From: CAYHSY01 sp964359435
GTDB taxonomy: Bacteria; Patescibacteriota; Minisyncoccia; UBA6257; JAUSGH01
Direction: 5' to 3'
DNA: 28,737 nucleotides
Assembly: GCA_964359435.1 (NCBI GenBank)
Contig: CAYHSY010000002.1
Span: 1 to 28,737, forward strand
The position numbers were made by a program, and so were the translations under genes. The notes beneath the pieces were generated by a model. That model was not told the DNA's origin, did no database searches, and saw only the letters and a list, made by a program, of their open reading frames with translations. Shown here piece after piece: positions 1-7,764 of the stretch (positions are counted from its first letter, which is position 1; every line of letters begins with the position of its first letter).

Positions 1-1
1 T

Positions 2-67
2 GCGCTGTTTTTATGGAGTGTTAAACGCGCGATTGTATCATATGAAATTATTCGCCGTCGTTCATGA
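2..67 (+). CDS. possible 3' end of a truncated upstream gene
   Basis: From base 2 an open frame runs to a TGA at 65-67 and encodes about 21 residues (begins ALFLWSV, ends IIRRRS), hydrophobic then basic, like the C-terminal end of a membrane protein. A strong terminator hairpin begins five bases after the stop, which fits the end of a transcription unit. The start lies outside the window, so this is inference; the stretch is short enough to be open by chance. Confidence 0.35.
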   Translation, partial: ALFLWSVKRAIVSYEIIRRRS

Positions 68-71
68 GAGC

Positions 72-118
72 CATAGAACCAAAAAGCCCCTTACGGGGCT
101 TTTTGGTTCTATGAAATT
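72..118 (+). terminator. strong, potentially bidirectional terminator
   Basis: A perfect 19-bp stem (72-90 with 95-113) closes a TTAC loop. The arms carry AAAAAGCCCC and GGGGCTTTTT, so either strand shows a T-rich run on the 3' side of a GC-rich core. It sits directly after the possible stop at 67. Confidence 0.8.
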
Positions 119-193
119 TTGTTTCTTTCCGAAGGCCAGTCTTGCCTCCGTATATTAATTAAACCCTCTATATCGGTATTTGGTTTCATCAAC

Positions 194-222
194 ACAAAAG
201 CCCCTTTTACAGGGGCTTTTGT
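194..222 (+). terminator. second terminator hairpin
   Basis: An 11-bp stem (194-204 with 212-222) has the same AAAAGCCCC/GGGGCTTTT core as the first terminator and a 7-nt loop. No gene is visible between the two hairpins (114-193), so the second could be a back-up terminator or end a short RNA. Confidence 0.65.
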
Positions 223-275
223 CTATGGGAAATAAATCATCCGGTCGCGTGAGTTTTATTCTCATGCGCCTCACG

Positions 276-330
276 GAGAACCCATCTCAAAAATAATCTC
301 GGCTTGGGAGTATTTTTGAAATGAGTTCTC
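276..330. repeat. imperfect inverted repeat, 20-nt arms
   Basis: Arms 276-295 and 311-330 are complementary at 18 of 20 positions, with a 15-nt loop. It lies in the gene-poor leader before secD. There is no T-tract after it, so it is not an obvious terminator; it may be a structured RNA segment or a remnant of a palindromic element. Confidence 0.55.
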
Positions 331-396
331 ATATACAACCCCGGCTTGACGTTTTTGGTTTCATGGGTTGAGAAGCATTGTTAATATGGGGTTAAG

Positions 397-507
397 TTAA
401 TTCAGCCCATGGCATCCTTTGGGGACTAAAGGCGAAGTGCAGCCCTCGTTACCAGCCGGAGGCACGAGGGCGAAACGGTTCCCGAAGGATGCCATGGGCT
501 GAATTAA
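397..507. ncRNA. candidate structured RNA or MITE-like palindrome
   Basis: Outer arms 397-419 and 485-507 pair perfectly over 23 bp. After one unpaired base on each side, 421-426 pairs with 478-483 (one G-U), and an inner 7-bp stem joins 443-449 to 464-470. Between outer and inner stems lie asymmetric loops containing GGCGAAG and GCGAAACG. The nested design suggests a folded RNA, but a non-autonomous mobile palindrome is equally possible. It does not show the conserved 4.5S/SRP loop motifs and I do not recognise a known family. Confidence 0.45.
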
Positions 508-517
508 ACACAAGCGC

Positions 518-546
518 TTGCTTTTTTTGTTGGGATGCTCTAATAT
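518..546 (+). promoter_or_regulatory. predicted sigma70-type promoter of secD
   Basis: TTGCTT at 518-523 and TAATAT at 541-546 are separated by 17 bp, which would place transcription start near 553, about 27 nt before the secD ATG. The -35 box overlaps a small palindrome (511-520). Confidence 0.5.
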
Positions 547-579
547 CAATAATACAAATTTACTTCCGCGCGATTTATT

Positions 580-1839
580 ATGATCAGCCGTCAAAAATCC
601 ATTGTTGTGTTTACCATAGTCATGCTTTTGGCTATTATGGCTGCTCTATTCGTCTACCCGAAATATCTGGGTAGTCGGTTGCGTCCTTGGCGATTGGGGC
701 TGGATTTGGTGGGTGGGTCTCACTTGGTGTATGAAATTGATATGTCGGCAATCGGGGACGCCGATAAAGACCTGGTGGCCGGCGGCCTCCGGGATGTCAT
801 CGAAAAACGTGTCAACCTTTTTGGGGTCTCCGAGCCGCAGGTGACCATTTCCAATCGCGGCGATTCTTATCGTTTAAACGTGGAGTTGGCCGGTATTAAA
901 GATGTTAAAGAGGCCATTCGCCAAATTGGCGAAACGCCGCTTCTGACTTTTTCTGAAGTTGAATTTAAAGAAGGGGACAAAGAGCCCAAGTTTACTGCTT
1001 CCGCCTTGACCGGTCGGTATGTTGAAAGGGCGCAATTAACTATTGATAATGTGGTCGGACGTCCGCAGGTGTCGCTGGAATTCAATAGCGCGGGTGCCAC
1101 GTTGTTTGAAGAACTGACGGCCAAAAACATCGGCAAACCGATTGCCATTTTTTTGGACGGCGACTTGATTGAAATGCCGGTTGTCCAGGAGCGCATCGGC
1201 GGCGGCAAAGCGCAGATTACCGGCCAATTTACTTTTGAAACTGCCCGTAAATTGGTGGAAAGATTCAACGCCGGGGCTCTGCCGGCGCCAATTACGTTAA
1301 TCGGTCAAAGTACTGTTGGCGCGTCCCTTGGGGCCGATTCATTAAAACGCGCTCTTTTGGCGGGTCTAGTCGGCACCTTGGCGGTTATGCTTTTCATGAT
1401 CGGCTATTACAAGGTCCTGGGTTTTTACGCGTCATTGGCCTTGTTGGTTTATACTTTGTTGACTACCGCGATTTTCAAGCTCTTCGGAGTTACCATGACT
1501 TTGGCCGGTATTGCCGGCTTCATTCTTTCCATTGGCATGGCGGTGGATGCCAACATCTTGATTTTTGAACGCGCCAAAGACGAACGCAAAAAAGGCGTTT
1601 CCAAATTTGGCGCTTTGACCGAAGGTTTTCATCGGGCCTGGCCGTCCATCCGCGATTCCAATATCAGCACCATGCTCACGGCCGTCATCCTTTATTATGC
1701 GACCAGCGGTTTTGTGCAGGGCTTCGCTCTGACGCTTTTGATGGGCGTTGTGATGAGCATGTTTTCTGCCATTACCGTCACCCGCGCTATTATCGGAGTT
1801 TTCGCCCGTCGTGAAGCCCCGGTTAACCCTAAACCCTAA
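580..1839 (+). CDS. secD: protein translocase subunit SecD
   Basis: SecD and SecF form the proton-driven membrane complex that helps SecYEG pull secreted proteins across the cytoplasmic membrane. Visible features: an N-terminal membrane helix (about residues 8-27), the D1-type motif GLDLVGGSHLVYEID, a large extracytoplasmic region, then a C-terminal block of five predicted helices containing the D4 motif GMAVDANILIFERAKDE and a final segment with NISTMLTAVI. At 419 residues it is shorter than proteobacterial SecD (about 600) because the extracytoplasmic domain is reduced, as is common in Gram-positive and CPR bacteria. The ATG at 580 directly precedes the membrane helix; no Shine-Dalgarno site is evident. 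secF follows 20 nt downstream. Confidence 0.97.
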   Translation: MISRQKSIVVFTIVMLLAIMAALFVYPKYLGSRLRPWRLGLDLVGGSHLVYEIDMSAIGDADKDLVAGGLRDVIEKRVNLFGVSEPQVTISNRGDSYRLNVELAGIKDVKEAIRQIGETPLLTFSEVEFKEGDKEPKFTASALTGRYVERAQLTIDNVVGRPQVSLEFNSAGATLFEELTAKNIGKPIAIFLDGDLIEMPVVQERIGGGKAQITGQFTFETARKLVERFNAGALPAPITLIGQSTVGASLGADSLKRALLAGLVGTLAVMLFMIGYYKVLGFYASLALLVYTLLTTAIFKLFGVTMTLAGIAGFILSIGMAVDANILIFERAKDERKKGVSKFGALTEGFHRAWPSIRDSNISTMLTAVILYYATSGFVQGFALTLLMGVVMSMFSAITVTRAIIGVFARREAPVNPKP

Positions 1840-1859
1840 ATCATATTTTCCATTCATTT

Positions 1860-2768
1860 ATGAATATCATTGGACACAAATACACCTATCTGACGTTTTC
1901 CGGAGCGCTGATTGTTGTAAGTATCGCGGCCATCGCCGTTTTCGGTTTGAAATTGGGCATTGATTTCACCGGTGGCACTCTTTGGCAGATTGGTTTTGGG
2001 GGCGAGGCGCCAGCCGCCGCGGATTTACGGGCTTCGTTGGATAAGGCCGGCCTCAAAGATGCGGCAGTGGTTTTTGAGGCGGAAAGCTCCGGCGCGCTTA
2101 TCAAATCCAAAGAGATGAGCGAAGCGGACCATGTCGGTTATTTTAATGAACTTCGAAAAGGTTTTCCTAAGCTGGAAGACCTCCGTTTTGAAAGTATCGG
2201 CCCGACTGTCGGCGGAGAATTGAAACGTCGCGCCATTTGGGCGTTCATTTTTGTGGTTCTGGGCATTTCATCTTATATTGCCTTCGTTTTTCGCAAGGTC
2301 TCGCGCCCGGTATCTTCTTGGAAATATGGCATCATCACGCTCGCCACTCTTTTCCACAATGCCGTTATTCCCACCGGCCTTTTGGCCTTGCTGGGCAATT
2401 TGACCGGCGCGGAAGTTGATACTAATTTCGTAGTCGCTATTTTAGTAGTCATGGGTTTTTCGGTTCATGACACCATTGTGGTCTTCGATCGAATTAGGGA
2501 AAATTTGCGTCTGGAGCGCAGCTTCCGTTTCGATTTTTCGTCCTTGGTCAACAAAAGCGTTAATGAGACCATTGCGAGGTCAATTAATACTTCGCTGACT
2601 TTGGTATTTATGCTACTGGCCCTCTACTTGCTTGGTTCGGCCAACTTGTCTTATTTTGTGCTGGTCATTTTGGTTGGCACGGTCTTTGGCACCTATTCCT
2701 CCATATTCGTCGCGAGCCCCCTATTGACTTTGTGGAATAAAAATGATTATAATGTAAATAATAGATAA
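1860..2768 (+). CDS. secF: protein translocase subunit SecF
   Basis: SecF is the partner of SecD in the Sec accessory complex. The 302-residue protein has an N-terminal membrane helix (about 9-30), the F1 motif GIDFTGGTLWQI, a short extracytoplasmic domain, and a C-terminal membrane block with the F4-type motif VVMGFSVHDTIVVFDRIREN followed by the NETIARSINTSLT segment. Size is normal for SecF. It is co-directional with secD and almost certainly co-transcribed. A good promoter for the next gene is embedded in its last codons (2724-2753). Confidence 0.97.
   Translation: MNIIGHKYTYLTFSGALIVVSIAAIAVFGLKLGIDFTGGTLWQIGFGGEAPAAADLRASLDKAGLKDAAVVFEAESSGALIKSKEMSEADHVGYFNELRKGFPKLEDLRFESIGPTVGGELKRRAIWAFIFVVLGISSYIAFVFRKVSRPVSSWKYGIITLATLFHNAVIPTGLLALLGNLTGAEVDTNFVVAILVVMGFSVHDTIVVFDRIRENLRLERSFRFDFSSLVNKSVNETIARSINTSLTLVFMLLALYLLGSANLSYFVLVILVGTVFGTYSSIFVASPLLTLWNKNDYNVNNR
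2724..2753 (+). promoter_or_regulatory. predicted promoter inside the 3' end of secF
   Basis: TTGACT (2724-2729), an 18-bp spacer and a perfect TATAAT (2748-2753) give a strong sigma70-like promoter. Transcription would start near 2760, leaving a leader of about 70 nt before the regulator gene at 2831. Confidence 0.6.
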
Positions 2769-2830
2769 AATCACATTCTTATCCATTATTCAAGGTTCGG
2801 CAGTAAATATTAAAATATTATAAAAATTAT

Positions 2831-3874
2831 ATGAAAATAGTCGTGGACAAATTGGTTGCGGGGTTCCTTGCTGGCCTGCCTAAGCGTCAGCAAGATGTTT
2901 TGGAAGGTCGGTATGGTCTTAAAAACGGTCGGGATATGACGCTCGCCGCGTTGGGTGACCGTTATGGCGTCACTCGTGAGCGCATCCGCCAAATTCAGAA
3001 TTTGAGTTTGGACGATATTAGGTCCAAGTCCGATAAAAACGGCTTGGCTAACTTTGCCGTCTTGGTTGCCGGCCACATGGATTCATTCGGCGGACTTCGG
3101 CGCGACGATATGTTGATCTCTGATATCGCCGGTTTGACCGAAGATAGGGGTGATAAGGCCACTTTCCCCAACCGGATCCGTTTTCTTTTGGAGGCGTCCG
3201 ATAAAGTCAATTATCATCCGGCCGACAAGGACAACAATGCTTTCTGGTATAGGAATAGCCAGGATGTGTCCCGCGCCGAGAAATTTATCGGTACTTTGGT
3301 TGTTTCTCTGTCTGATAATAAAGACGCGGTTTTGACCGGTAAGAAATTTGACGATTATTTTGCCGACGAAGCCAAAAACTCCGGCCTTCGCGATATGGTC
3401 GCCGGTAACTTTGTGGCCATCTCCCGCCAGTTCATGGCCAACCATTACGGGGACATGGGCCTTTCCGCTTGGTCCGAGATTAACCCCAAGACCTCGCGCG
3501 ACTATGCCTATCTGGTTCTAAAGAAAGAAGATAAACCGTTGCATTTCACCGCCATTGCCTCGCGGATCAATGATGTCCGTCGCCACAAGAAAACCAATTA
3601 CCAGACCGTTCACAACGAACTCATTAAAGATGAACGCTTTGTATTGGTTGGCCGCGGTATCTATGGCCTAAAAGAATTCGGCTTGATGGCCGGGACTGCC
3701 AAAGAAGTGATGTCCGTGATTTTGAAGCAGCATGGGCCTCTCCGCAGTCGCGACTTGGTTAAACTGGTTTTGGAAAAGCGTATTTTTAAAGAAAATACCC
3801 TGCTTCTTAATCTGCAGAACAAGAGCCACTTCAAACGCTTGGAAGACGGCCGTTACTTTCTTAAAGAAGTGTAA
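2831..3874 (+). CDS. sigma-70 region 4-like / HARE-HTH regulator
   Basis: A 347-residue probable transcription factor. Residues about 8-60 look like sigma-70 region 4: LPKRQQDVLEGRYGL followed by the helix-turn-helix LAALGDRYGVTRERIRQIQ, the type that contacts a -35 box. No region 2, which melts the -10 element, is visible, so it should not work as a full sigma factor. From about residue 235 the sequence (HFTAIASRIN, then NELIKDERFVLVGRGIYGL) matches the HARE-HTH fold known from the RNA polymerase delta subunit; a second HARE-like copy may fill 275-347 (GPLRSRDLVKLVLEKR ending with DGRYFLKEV). The middle (65-230) is unassigned. It has its own promoter and terminator, so it is probably monocistronic. 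A role as an RNA-polymerase-associated regulator is inferred. Confidence 0.8.
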   Translation: MKIVVDKLVAGFLAGLPKRQQDVLEGRYGLKNGRDMTLAALGDRYGVTRERIRQIQNLSLDDIRSKSDKNGLANFAVLVAGHMDSFGGLRRDDMLISDIAGLTEDRGDKATFPNRIRFLLEASDKVNYHPADKDNNAFWYRNSQDVSRAEKFIGTLVVSLSDNKDAVLTGKKFDDYFADEAKNSGLRDMVAGNFVAISRQFMANHYGDMGLSAWSEINPKTSRDYAYLVLKKEDKPLHFTAIASRINDVRRHKKTNYQTVHNELIKDERFVLVGRGIYGLKEFGLMAGTAKEVMSVILKQHGPLRSRDLVKLVLEKRIFKENTLLLNLQNKSHFKRLEDGRYFLKEV

Positions 3875-3886
3875 ACTGAATACACT

Positions 3887-3925
3887 AACACCCTCGACGC
3901 CTAGGTCGGGGGTGTGTTGTTTTTG
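3887..3925 (+). terminator. rho-independent terminator after the HARE regulator
   Basis: ACACCCTCGAC (from 3888) pairs with GTCGGGGGTGT (to 3915), with one G-U pair and a 6-nt loop; it is followed by TTGTTTTT. It begins 13 nt after the stop at 3874. Confidence 0.75.
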
Positions 3926-3934
3926 GGCCCGTGA

Positions 3935-3940
3935 TATAAT
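3935..3940 (+). promoter_or_regulatory. possible -10 box for the 3990-7469 unit
   Basis: A perfect TATAAT lies 49 nt before the ATG at 3990 and just after the terminator. The best -35 candidates overlap the terminator arm and are poor matches, so this is tentative. Confidence 0.35.
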
Positions 3941-3989
3941 AGAAATATAGTTATTTTCGCCCGAGTTTTTTTAATCTTTATATTTGATC

Positions 3990-5324
3990 ATGTTTGGACT
4001 TGATCCGCTTTTTGCCCAAATCGTTGATGCTTTGCGCGATGCTCTTTATATTGCGGTGGAAATATTCAAGGCCACTTGGTGGTTTTGGCTGTGGGTGGTG
4101 CTCCTGCCATTATTCCGTGACGCTTGGCTTTTTTGGCGGCAGGAGTTGTTTCGCCGTAGTCAGAAATATGCTTTTTTGGAAATCCTCATACCCAGGGAAA
4201 TTCTTAAGGGCCCGCGAGCCATGGACCAGGTTTTTCAGGCCATCCATGCGCTCACCAATCAGCAAGGTGATTTTGAGGAACAATATCTGGATGGTGAATT
4301 GCCCCGTCCTTTCAGCTTCGAAATCATTTCTTTTGGCGGTGAAACTCATTTTTATATCCGCGCGTATCATAAAATCAAGGGACTGATCCAATCTTCGTTT
4401 TTAGCTCATTATCCGGACGTCGAAGTGGTTGAGGCGGAGGATTATATGAGCAAACTGCCGCGCTCTCTGGAAGAGTTGTCTTCCAAAAATTACGAGATGT
4501 ACGCGACCGAACTGGTATTAAACCGTCATCCCATTTTTCCGACGCGTAGCTACATTGATTTTGAGACAGCGGCTGAAGAACTTCAAGTTGACCCCATTGG
4601 CACCATATTGGAAGTTATGGGCAAGCTCAAGAAAGATGAGTTTATTGGGGTTCAGATCAATTGCCAAAAAACCTTCGATCCTAAATGGGGTCGCGGAAAA
4701 GACGGAGCTTTGAATGATCCTAAGGCGGACAGGATTTATAAACAACTTCGCGAAACCAGCAAGTACGATCCGACAACCGGCATGTGGACTTATGATACCC
4801 GCTCCAAACGCGAACAGCAGGTCTTGGAGGCGGTTGATAGAAACATCGCCCTGCCGGCTTTCGATACTATTGTTCGGCTGATGTACTTCTCTCCGCGCAG
4901 CGTTTTTTATGACAGTTTCCCTCGCCGTGGCATCATCGGCGCTTTTAACCAATATAGCGCGGATGACATGAATAGTTTTCGGCAAAACTTCGGCGTGATG
5001 ACTCTTACTAAGCTTTTGTTCAAGCCGTATATTTTTCCACGGTATCGGGCGATCATTAGAAAAAAGAGAATCCTTCACTATTATCGCGAACGCGTGATTC
5101 CCCAGCCAACCAGAACCGGCCGCCTCATGAGGAATAATATGTTTGGCTGGGATCAATCCGAATCAATAATTCTAAGCTCGACTGTTTTGGCGACGCTTTT
5201 TCATCCGCCCATGAACGTGGTTTTGACGGCGCCGCACTTGCGTCGGTCCGAGAGCAAGAAAGCCGGGCCTTCTTCCGGTTTGCCCATATATGGCGAAGAA
5301 AAATCCCTCGAAAAGTTCCAATAA
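3990..5324 (+). CDS. membrane-anchored protein of a conjugation-like locus (DUF8128-like)
   Basis: I chose ATG 3990 rather than an upstream TTG at 3984; this gives 444 residues starting MFGLDPLF. A strongly hydrophobic, Trp-rich segment at about 24-43 should anchor it in the membrane; the rest is predicted to be soluble and basic near the C-terminus. I see no catalytic motif. Proteins of this appearance lie next to VirD4/TraG-like ATPases in many CPR genomes and I believe the family is called DUF8128, though I cannot verify that here. The gene is followed, after a palindromic intergenic repeat, by a HEPN-like membrane protein and the ATPase, so it probably belongs to a DNA- or protein-transfer machine. 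Function is inferred from neighbourhood only. Confidence 0.75.
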   Translation: MFGLDPLFAQIVDALRDALYIAVEIFKATWWFWLWVVLLPLFRDAWLFWRQELFRRSQKYAFLEILIPREILKGPRAMDQVFQAIHALTNQQGDFEEQYLDGELPRPFSFEIISFGGETHFYIRAYHKIKGLIQSSFLAHYPDVEVVEAEDYMSKLPRSLEELSSKNYEMYATELVLNRHPIFPTRSYIDFETAAEELQVDPIGTILEVMGKLKKDEFIGVQINCQKTFDPKWGRGKDGALNDPKADRIYKQLRETSKYDPTTGMWTYDTRSKREQQVLEAVDRNIALPAFDTIVRLMYFSPRSVFYDSFPRRGIIGAFNQYSADDMNSFRQNFGVMTLTKLLFKPYIFPRYRAIIRKKRILHYYRERVIPQPTRTGRLMRNNMFGWDQSESIILSSTVLATLFHPPMNVVLTAPHLRRSESKKAGPSSGLPIYGEEKSLEKFQ

Positions 5325-5328
5325 AGCC

Positions 5329-5446
5329 AATGCAAAAATCAAATATTAAAAATCAAACTGACAAATAATAAATCAAAATTTTAAAATCATCCCGATGTCC
5401 ATCGGGATACCATAATTTTGAACTTTGAGTTTTACATTTTGAATTA
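5329..5446. repeat. AT-rich intergenic palindromic element
   Basis: The spacer between two genes is built from AATCAAA/TTTGA-type segments around a GC-rich core hairpin: ATCCCGAT (5389-5396), loop GTCC, ATCGGGAT (5401-5408). TCAAAATT (5373-5380) and AATTTTGA (5414-5421) form outer arms. There is no T-tract directly after the hairpin. I recall similar AT-rich palindromes in CPR intergenic regions; a non-autonomous transposon remnant is a reasonable guess. Confidence 0.55.
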
Positions 5447-5454
5447 ATCTTATT

Positions 5455-6081
5455 ATGCCCCCTCCCCCCCCAAAAAAACCAGTCGAACCGCCTAAGGATT
5501 ATTGGTTTGAATTCATGATTCTGATACTTTTTATCGGCGTTTTTGGCGTCGCGTTGCTGGTCCTGGTATATACGCAGTTATCGGGACTTAAAGAAGTCGT
5601 CCTTGATATCTTGGATCAGTTCGTTAAGCCGGTTTTTTTGGTGCTTGATGCGGTCATCCTGGTCGGCTTTATTTATGTATTTTACGAAGGTTCTAAATTG
5701 CGTCCGTTGTACAGCATTTTTGAAGAGCCGATTCCGGGTGAAAAACCCAAGGGCGGCAAGGATCCGGAAATTGCCAAACGTTGGGCGCATATTTTGGAGC
5801 GTGCCGCTAAAGGCGATCATGGCGATTTACGTTTGGCGATGATTGAGGCCGACGCTTTGGTGGATGCTTGCCTAAAGCAGGCCGGCTATCAGGGTGAACA
5901 CATGTCCGACCGGCTTTCGCAAATCGATCCCCAAGAAATCGGCAGTTTACAAATGCTCTGGCGGGCGCACAAATTAAGGAATGATATAGTACACACCCCC
6001 GGTTTTATAATTTCCACCGATGAAGCGCGGATCGCGTTGAAATCATTTGAGGTCTTCATGACCGACCTCGGCGCCCTATGA
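5455..6081 (+). CDS. two-helix membrane protein with HEPN-like C-terminal domain
   Basis: A 208-residue protein. The N-terminus is Pro/Lys-rich (MPPPPPKKP), followed by membrane helices at about 20-41 and 57-77. The C-terminal part (about 108-205) is helical and contains RNDIVH (R175 to H180), which fits the R-x4-H signature of HEPN domains, many of which are RNases; the helix before it (RLAMIEADALVDACLKQAG) resembles the first HEPN helix. Its TGA overlaps the ATG of the ATPase gene (ATGA at 6078-6081), so the two are translationally coupled. I infer a membrane-bound partner of the ATPase; RNase activity is only a possibility, because many HEPN-like domains are non-catalytic. Confidence 0.7.
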   Translation: MPPPPPKKPVEPPKDYWFEFMILILFIGVFGVALLVLVYTQLSGLKEVVLDILDQFVKPVFLVLDAVILVGFIYVFYEGSKLRPLYSIFEEPIPGEKPKGGKDPEIAKRWAHILERAAKGDHGDLRLAMIEADALVDACLKQAGYQGEHMSDRLSQIDPQEIGSLQMLWRAHKLRNDIVHTPGFIISTDEARIALKSFEVFMTDLGAL

Positions 6082-7469
6082 CGGACAATAAAATCCAAAC
6101 TATAAAATACGCGCCGCCTCCGCCGGAGTTGCCGGTTTTGGGCAAAGTGGATTCGCGCGATGTTTCTTTCGTCGGCCGCACCAATTACGTCGCGGCGCTG
6201 GAAGAAAAGAAATTTATTTTCGGCATCAATCGCGCCGACCGGCGGCGCCATCTTTACATCATCGGCAAAAGCGGGGTGGGGAAGTCCAAACTGCTGGAGC
6301 TTTTGGTGCGCCAGGACATCGCCTTTGGCCACGGCCTGTGTTTTTTGGATCCGCACGGCGACGTGATCGAGACCATTTTGGATTTTATTCCGGAAAATCG
6401 CATTAACGACGTGGTGTTGATTGATCCGTCCGACAACAAGTTTCCGGTGGCCTTCAACCCGCTCGCGAACGTCGATCCCAACTTCAAGCATCAGTTCGCC
6501 CAAGGCCTGATCGAAGTAATGGAAAAACAATTTGGCGCCAACTGGACGCCCCGTTTGGAACACGTTTTCCGTTTTACGACCCTCGCGCTTTTGGATTATC
6601 CCAAAGCTACCATGCGCGGGTTGATTTCCATGTTAACGGACCGGCAGTATCGCCAGGAGGTGATTGAATATATTCAGGACGACATGGTGAAGCGCTTCTT
6701 TGCGATTGAGTTTGCCGATTGGTCAGAGAAATTTGACACGGACGCCATCATCCCATTGGTCAATAAGCTCGGCCAGTTTTTGTCCGACCCGATGCTCCGC
6801 AACATTTTCGGCCAGACGGAAAACAAAGTTGATTTTGAAAAACTCATCAACGAAAAAAAGATCGTGTTGATCAATTTGGCCAAAGGCAAAATCGGCGAAG
6901 AAAACTCCAGCTTTTTTGGTTCCATGTTCATTACCAAAATCAAGCAGGCCGGCATGGCCCGCGCGCATCTGCGCGAAGACGAGCGTCAGGATTTTTATCT
7001 CTATGCCGACGAGTTTCAAAACTTGGTTACGGAAACCTTCGAAAATCTTTTGTCCGAAGCGCGCAAATATGGTTTGGCTCTGACAGTGGCCCATCAATAC
7101 ATGGGCCAGCTTTTGCCCGGCGTCCGGGCGGCTGTTTTGGGGAACGTCGGCTCGCTGGTGGTTTTCCGCGTCGGCGGCGCGGACGCGGAAGTGCTGGAGT
7201 CCGAAATGGCGCCCATTTTCAAGGTCAAGGACATGATCAATTTGGGTCGTCAGGAATTCTATATCAAACTCATGATCGACGGCCAGTCATACGACCCGTT
7301 TTCCGCCGAAACATTGAAGGTTTTGCCGCCCAACCACCCGCCATATCGCGACCGCGTCATCTCCACTTCCCGCGCTAAATACGCCGTCCCGTTAGCGGAA
7401 TCCCATCGCGACGACAAACTCTCCCGCCCGCCAGAAAAAGCCGCCTCTCCCCCAGAACCCCTGATTTAA
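6078..7469 (+). CDS. VirD4/TraG-like type IV secretion ATPase
   Basis: A 463-residue P-loop ATPase of the VirD4/TraG/DUF87 superfamily, which couples DNA or protein substrates to conjugation-like channels. Walker A is GKSGVGKS at 63-70; FLDPHGD at about 93-99 is typical of the family; Walker B lies in FYLYADEFQNL near residue 310; LTVAHQYMGQL follows as the sensor-like strand. No membrane helix is visible in this protein, so anchoring is probably supplied by the two upstream membrane proteins. The C-terminus is Pro-rich. Start overlaps the HEPN-like gene by 4 nt. No relaxase, VirB4 or pilin gene is in the window, so classical conjugation is not shown; the trio may serve DNA or protein transfer of its own. 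Confidence 0.88.
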   Translation: MTDNKIQTIKYAPPPPELPVLGKVDSRDVSFVGRTNYVAALEEKKFIFGINRADRRRHLYIIGKSGVGKSKLLELLVRQDIAFGHGLCFLDPHGDVIETILDFIPENRINDVVLIDPSDNKFPVAFNPLANVDPNFKHQFAQGLIEVMEKQFGANWTPRLEHVFRFTTLALLDYPKATMRGLISMLTDRQYRQEVIEYIQDDMVKRFFAIEFADWSEKFDTDAIIPLVNKLGQFLSDPMLRNIFGQTENKVDFEKLINEKKIVLINLAKGKIGEENSSFFGSMFITKIKQAGMARAHLREDERQDFYLYADEFQNLVTETFENLLSEARKYGLALTVAHQYMGQLLPGVRAAVLGNVGSLVVFRVGGADAEVLESEMAPIFKVKDMINLGRQEFYIKLMIDGQSYDPFSAETLKVLPPNHPPYRDRVISTSRAKYAVPLAESHRDDKLSRPPEKAASPPEPLI

Positions 7470-7473
7470 AAAA

Positions 7474-7502
7474 TTGCAGTATTGAAATATTTTTGTTATA
7501 AT
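7474..7502 (+). promoter_or_regulatory. predicted promoter of hicBA
   Basis: TTGCAG (7474-7479), a 17-bp spacer and TATAAT (7497-7502). The hicB ATG at 7513 is 10 nt after the -10 box, so the leader would be only about 4 nt. Confidence 0.65.
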
Positions 7503-7512
7503 TACCAATAAT

Positions 7513-7764
7513 ATGGGCAGAATTCAAAAAGTTAGCCGGGTTTTAAATTTCAACGCTGTTTTCGTGGAAGAAAAAGACGGCGGTTTTAGCGTTTCGGTCC
7601 CGGCTCTTCCCGGCTGTTTTTCTCAAGGCGACAACTTCGAAGATGCTCTGAAAAATATTAAAGAAGCCATCGAGCTTTATTTGGAAGACGAGCCAAAATT
7701 GGTCAAAGAAAAGAAATCCGGTGGCCGCGAGTTTGTGGTACCTATTGAGGTTTATGGGCGATAA
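7513..7764 (+). CDS. hicB: HicB-like antitoxin
   Basis: An 83-residue protein with the HicB fold signature: FVEEKDGGFSVSVPALPGCF followed by GDNFEDALKNIKEAIELYLE. HicB antitoxins bind and block the HicA RNase. It is the short form: nothing is left after the HicB domain for a C-terminal helix-turn-helix or ribbon-helix-helix, so autorepression must use another surface or be absent. The order is antitoxin first; the hicA ATG overlaps the end of this gene by 11 nt. Confidence 0.88.
   Translation: MGRIQKVSRVLNFNAVFVEEKDGGFSVSVPALPGCFSQGDNFEDALKNIKEAIELYLEDEPKLVKEKKSGGREFVVPIEVYGR

Noticed and set aside
397..507. 4.5S/SRP RNA or 6S RNA identity for the hairpin
   Set aside because: The conserved SRP loop bases (GGAAGGAAGCAGC type) are absent, and the length and internal loops do not fit 6S RNA.
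397..594. Minus-strand 65-residue open frame in the secD leader
   Set aside because: It is read through the long inverted repeat and has no recognisable protein signature or start signal.
1432..1857. Long minus-strand open frames opposite secD, copA, queA and other genes
   Set aside because: They are antisense shadows of clearly conserved + strand genes, with low-complexity His/Arg-rich translations.
6078..7469. A complete conjugative element or prophage
   Set aside because: Only the ATPase and two membrane proteins are present; no relaxase, VirB4, integrase, capsid or att repeat was found.
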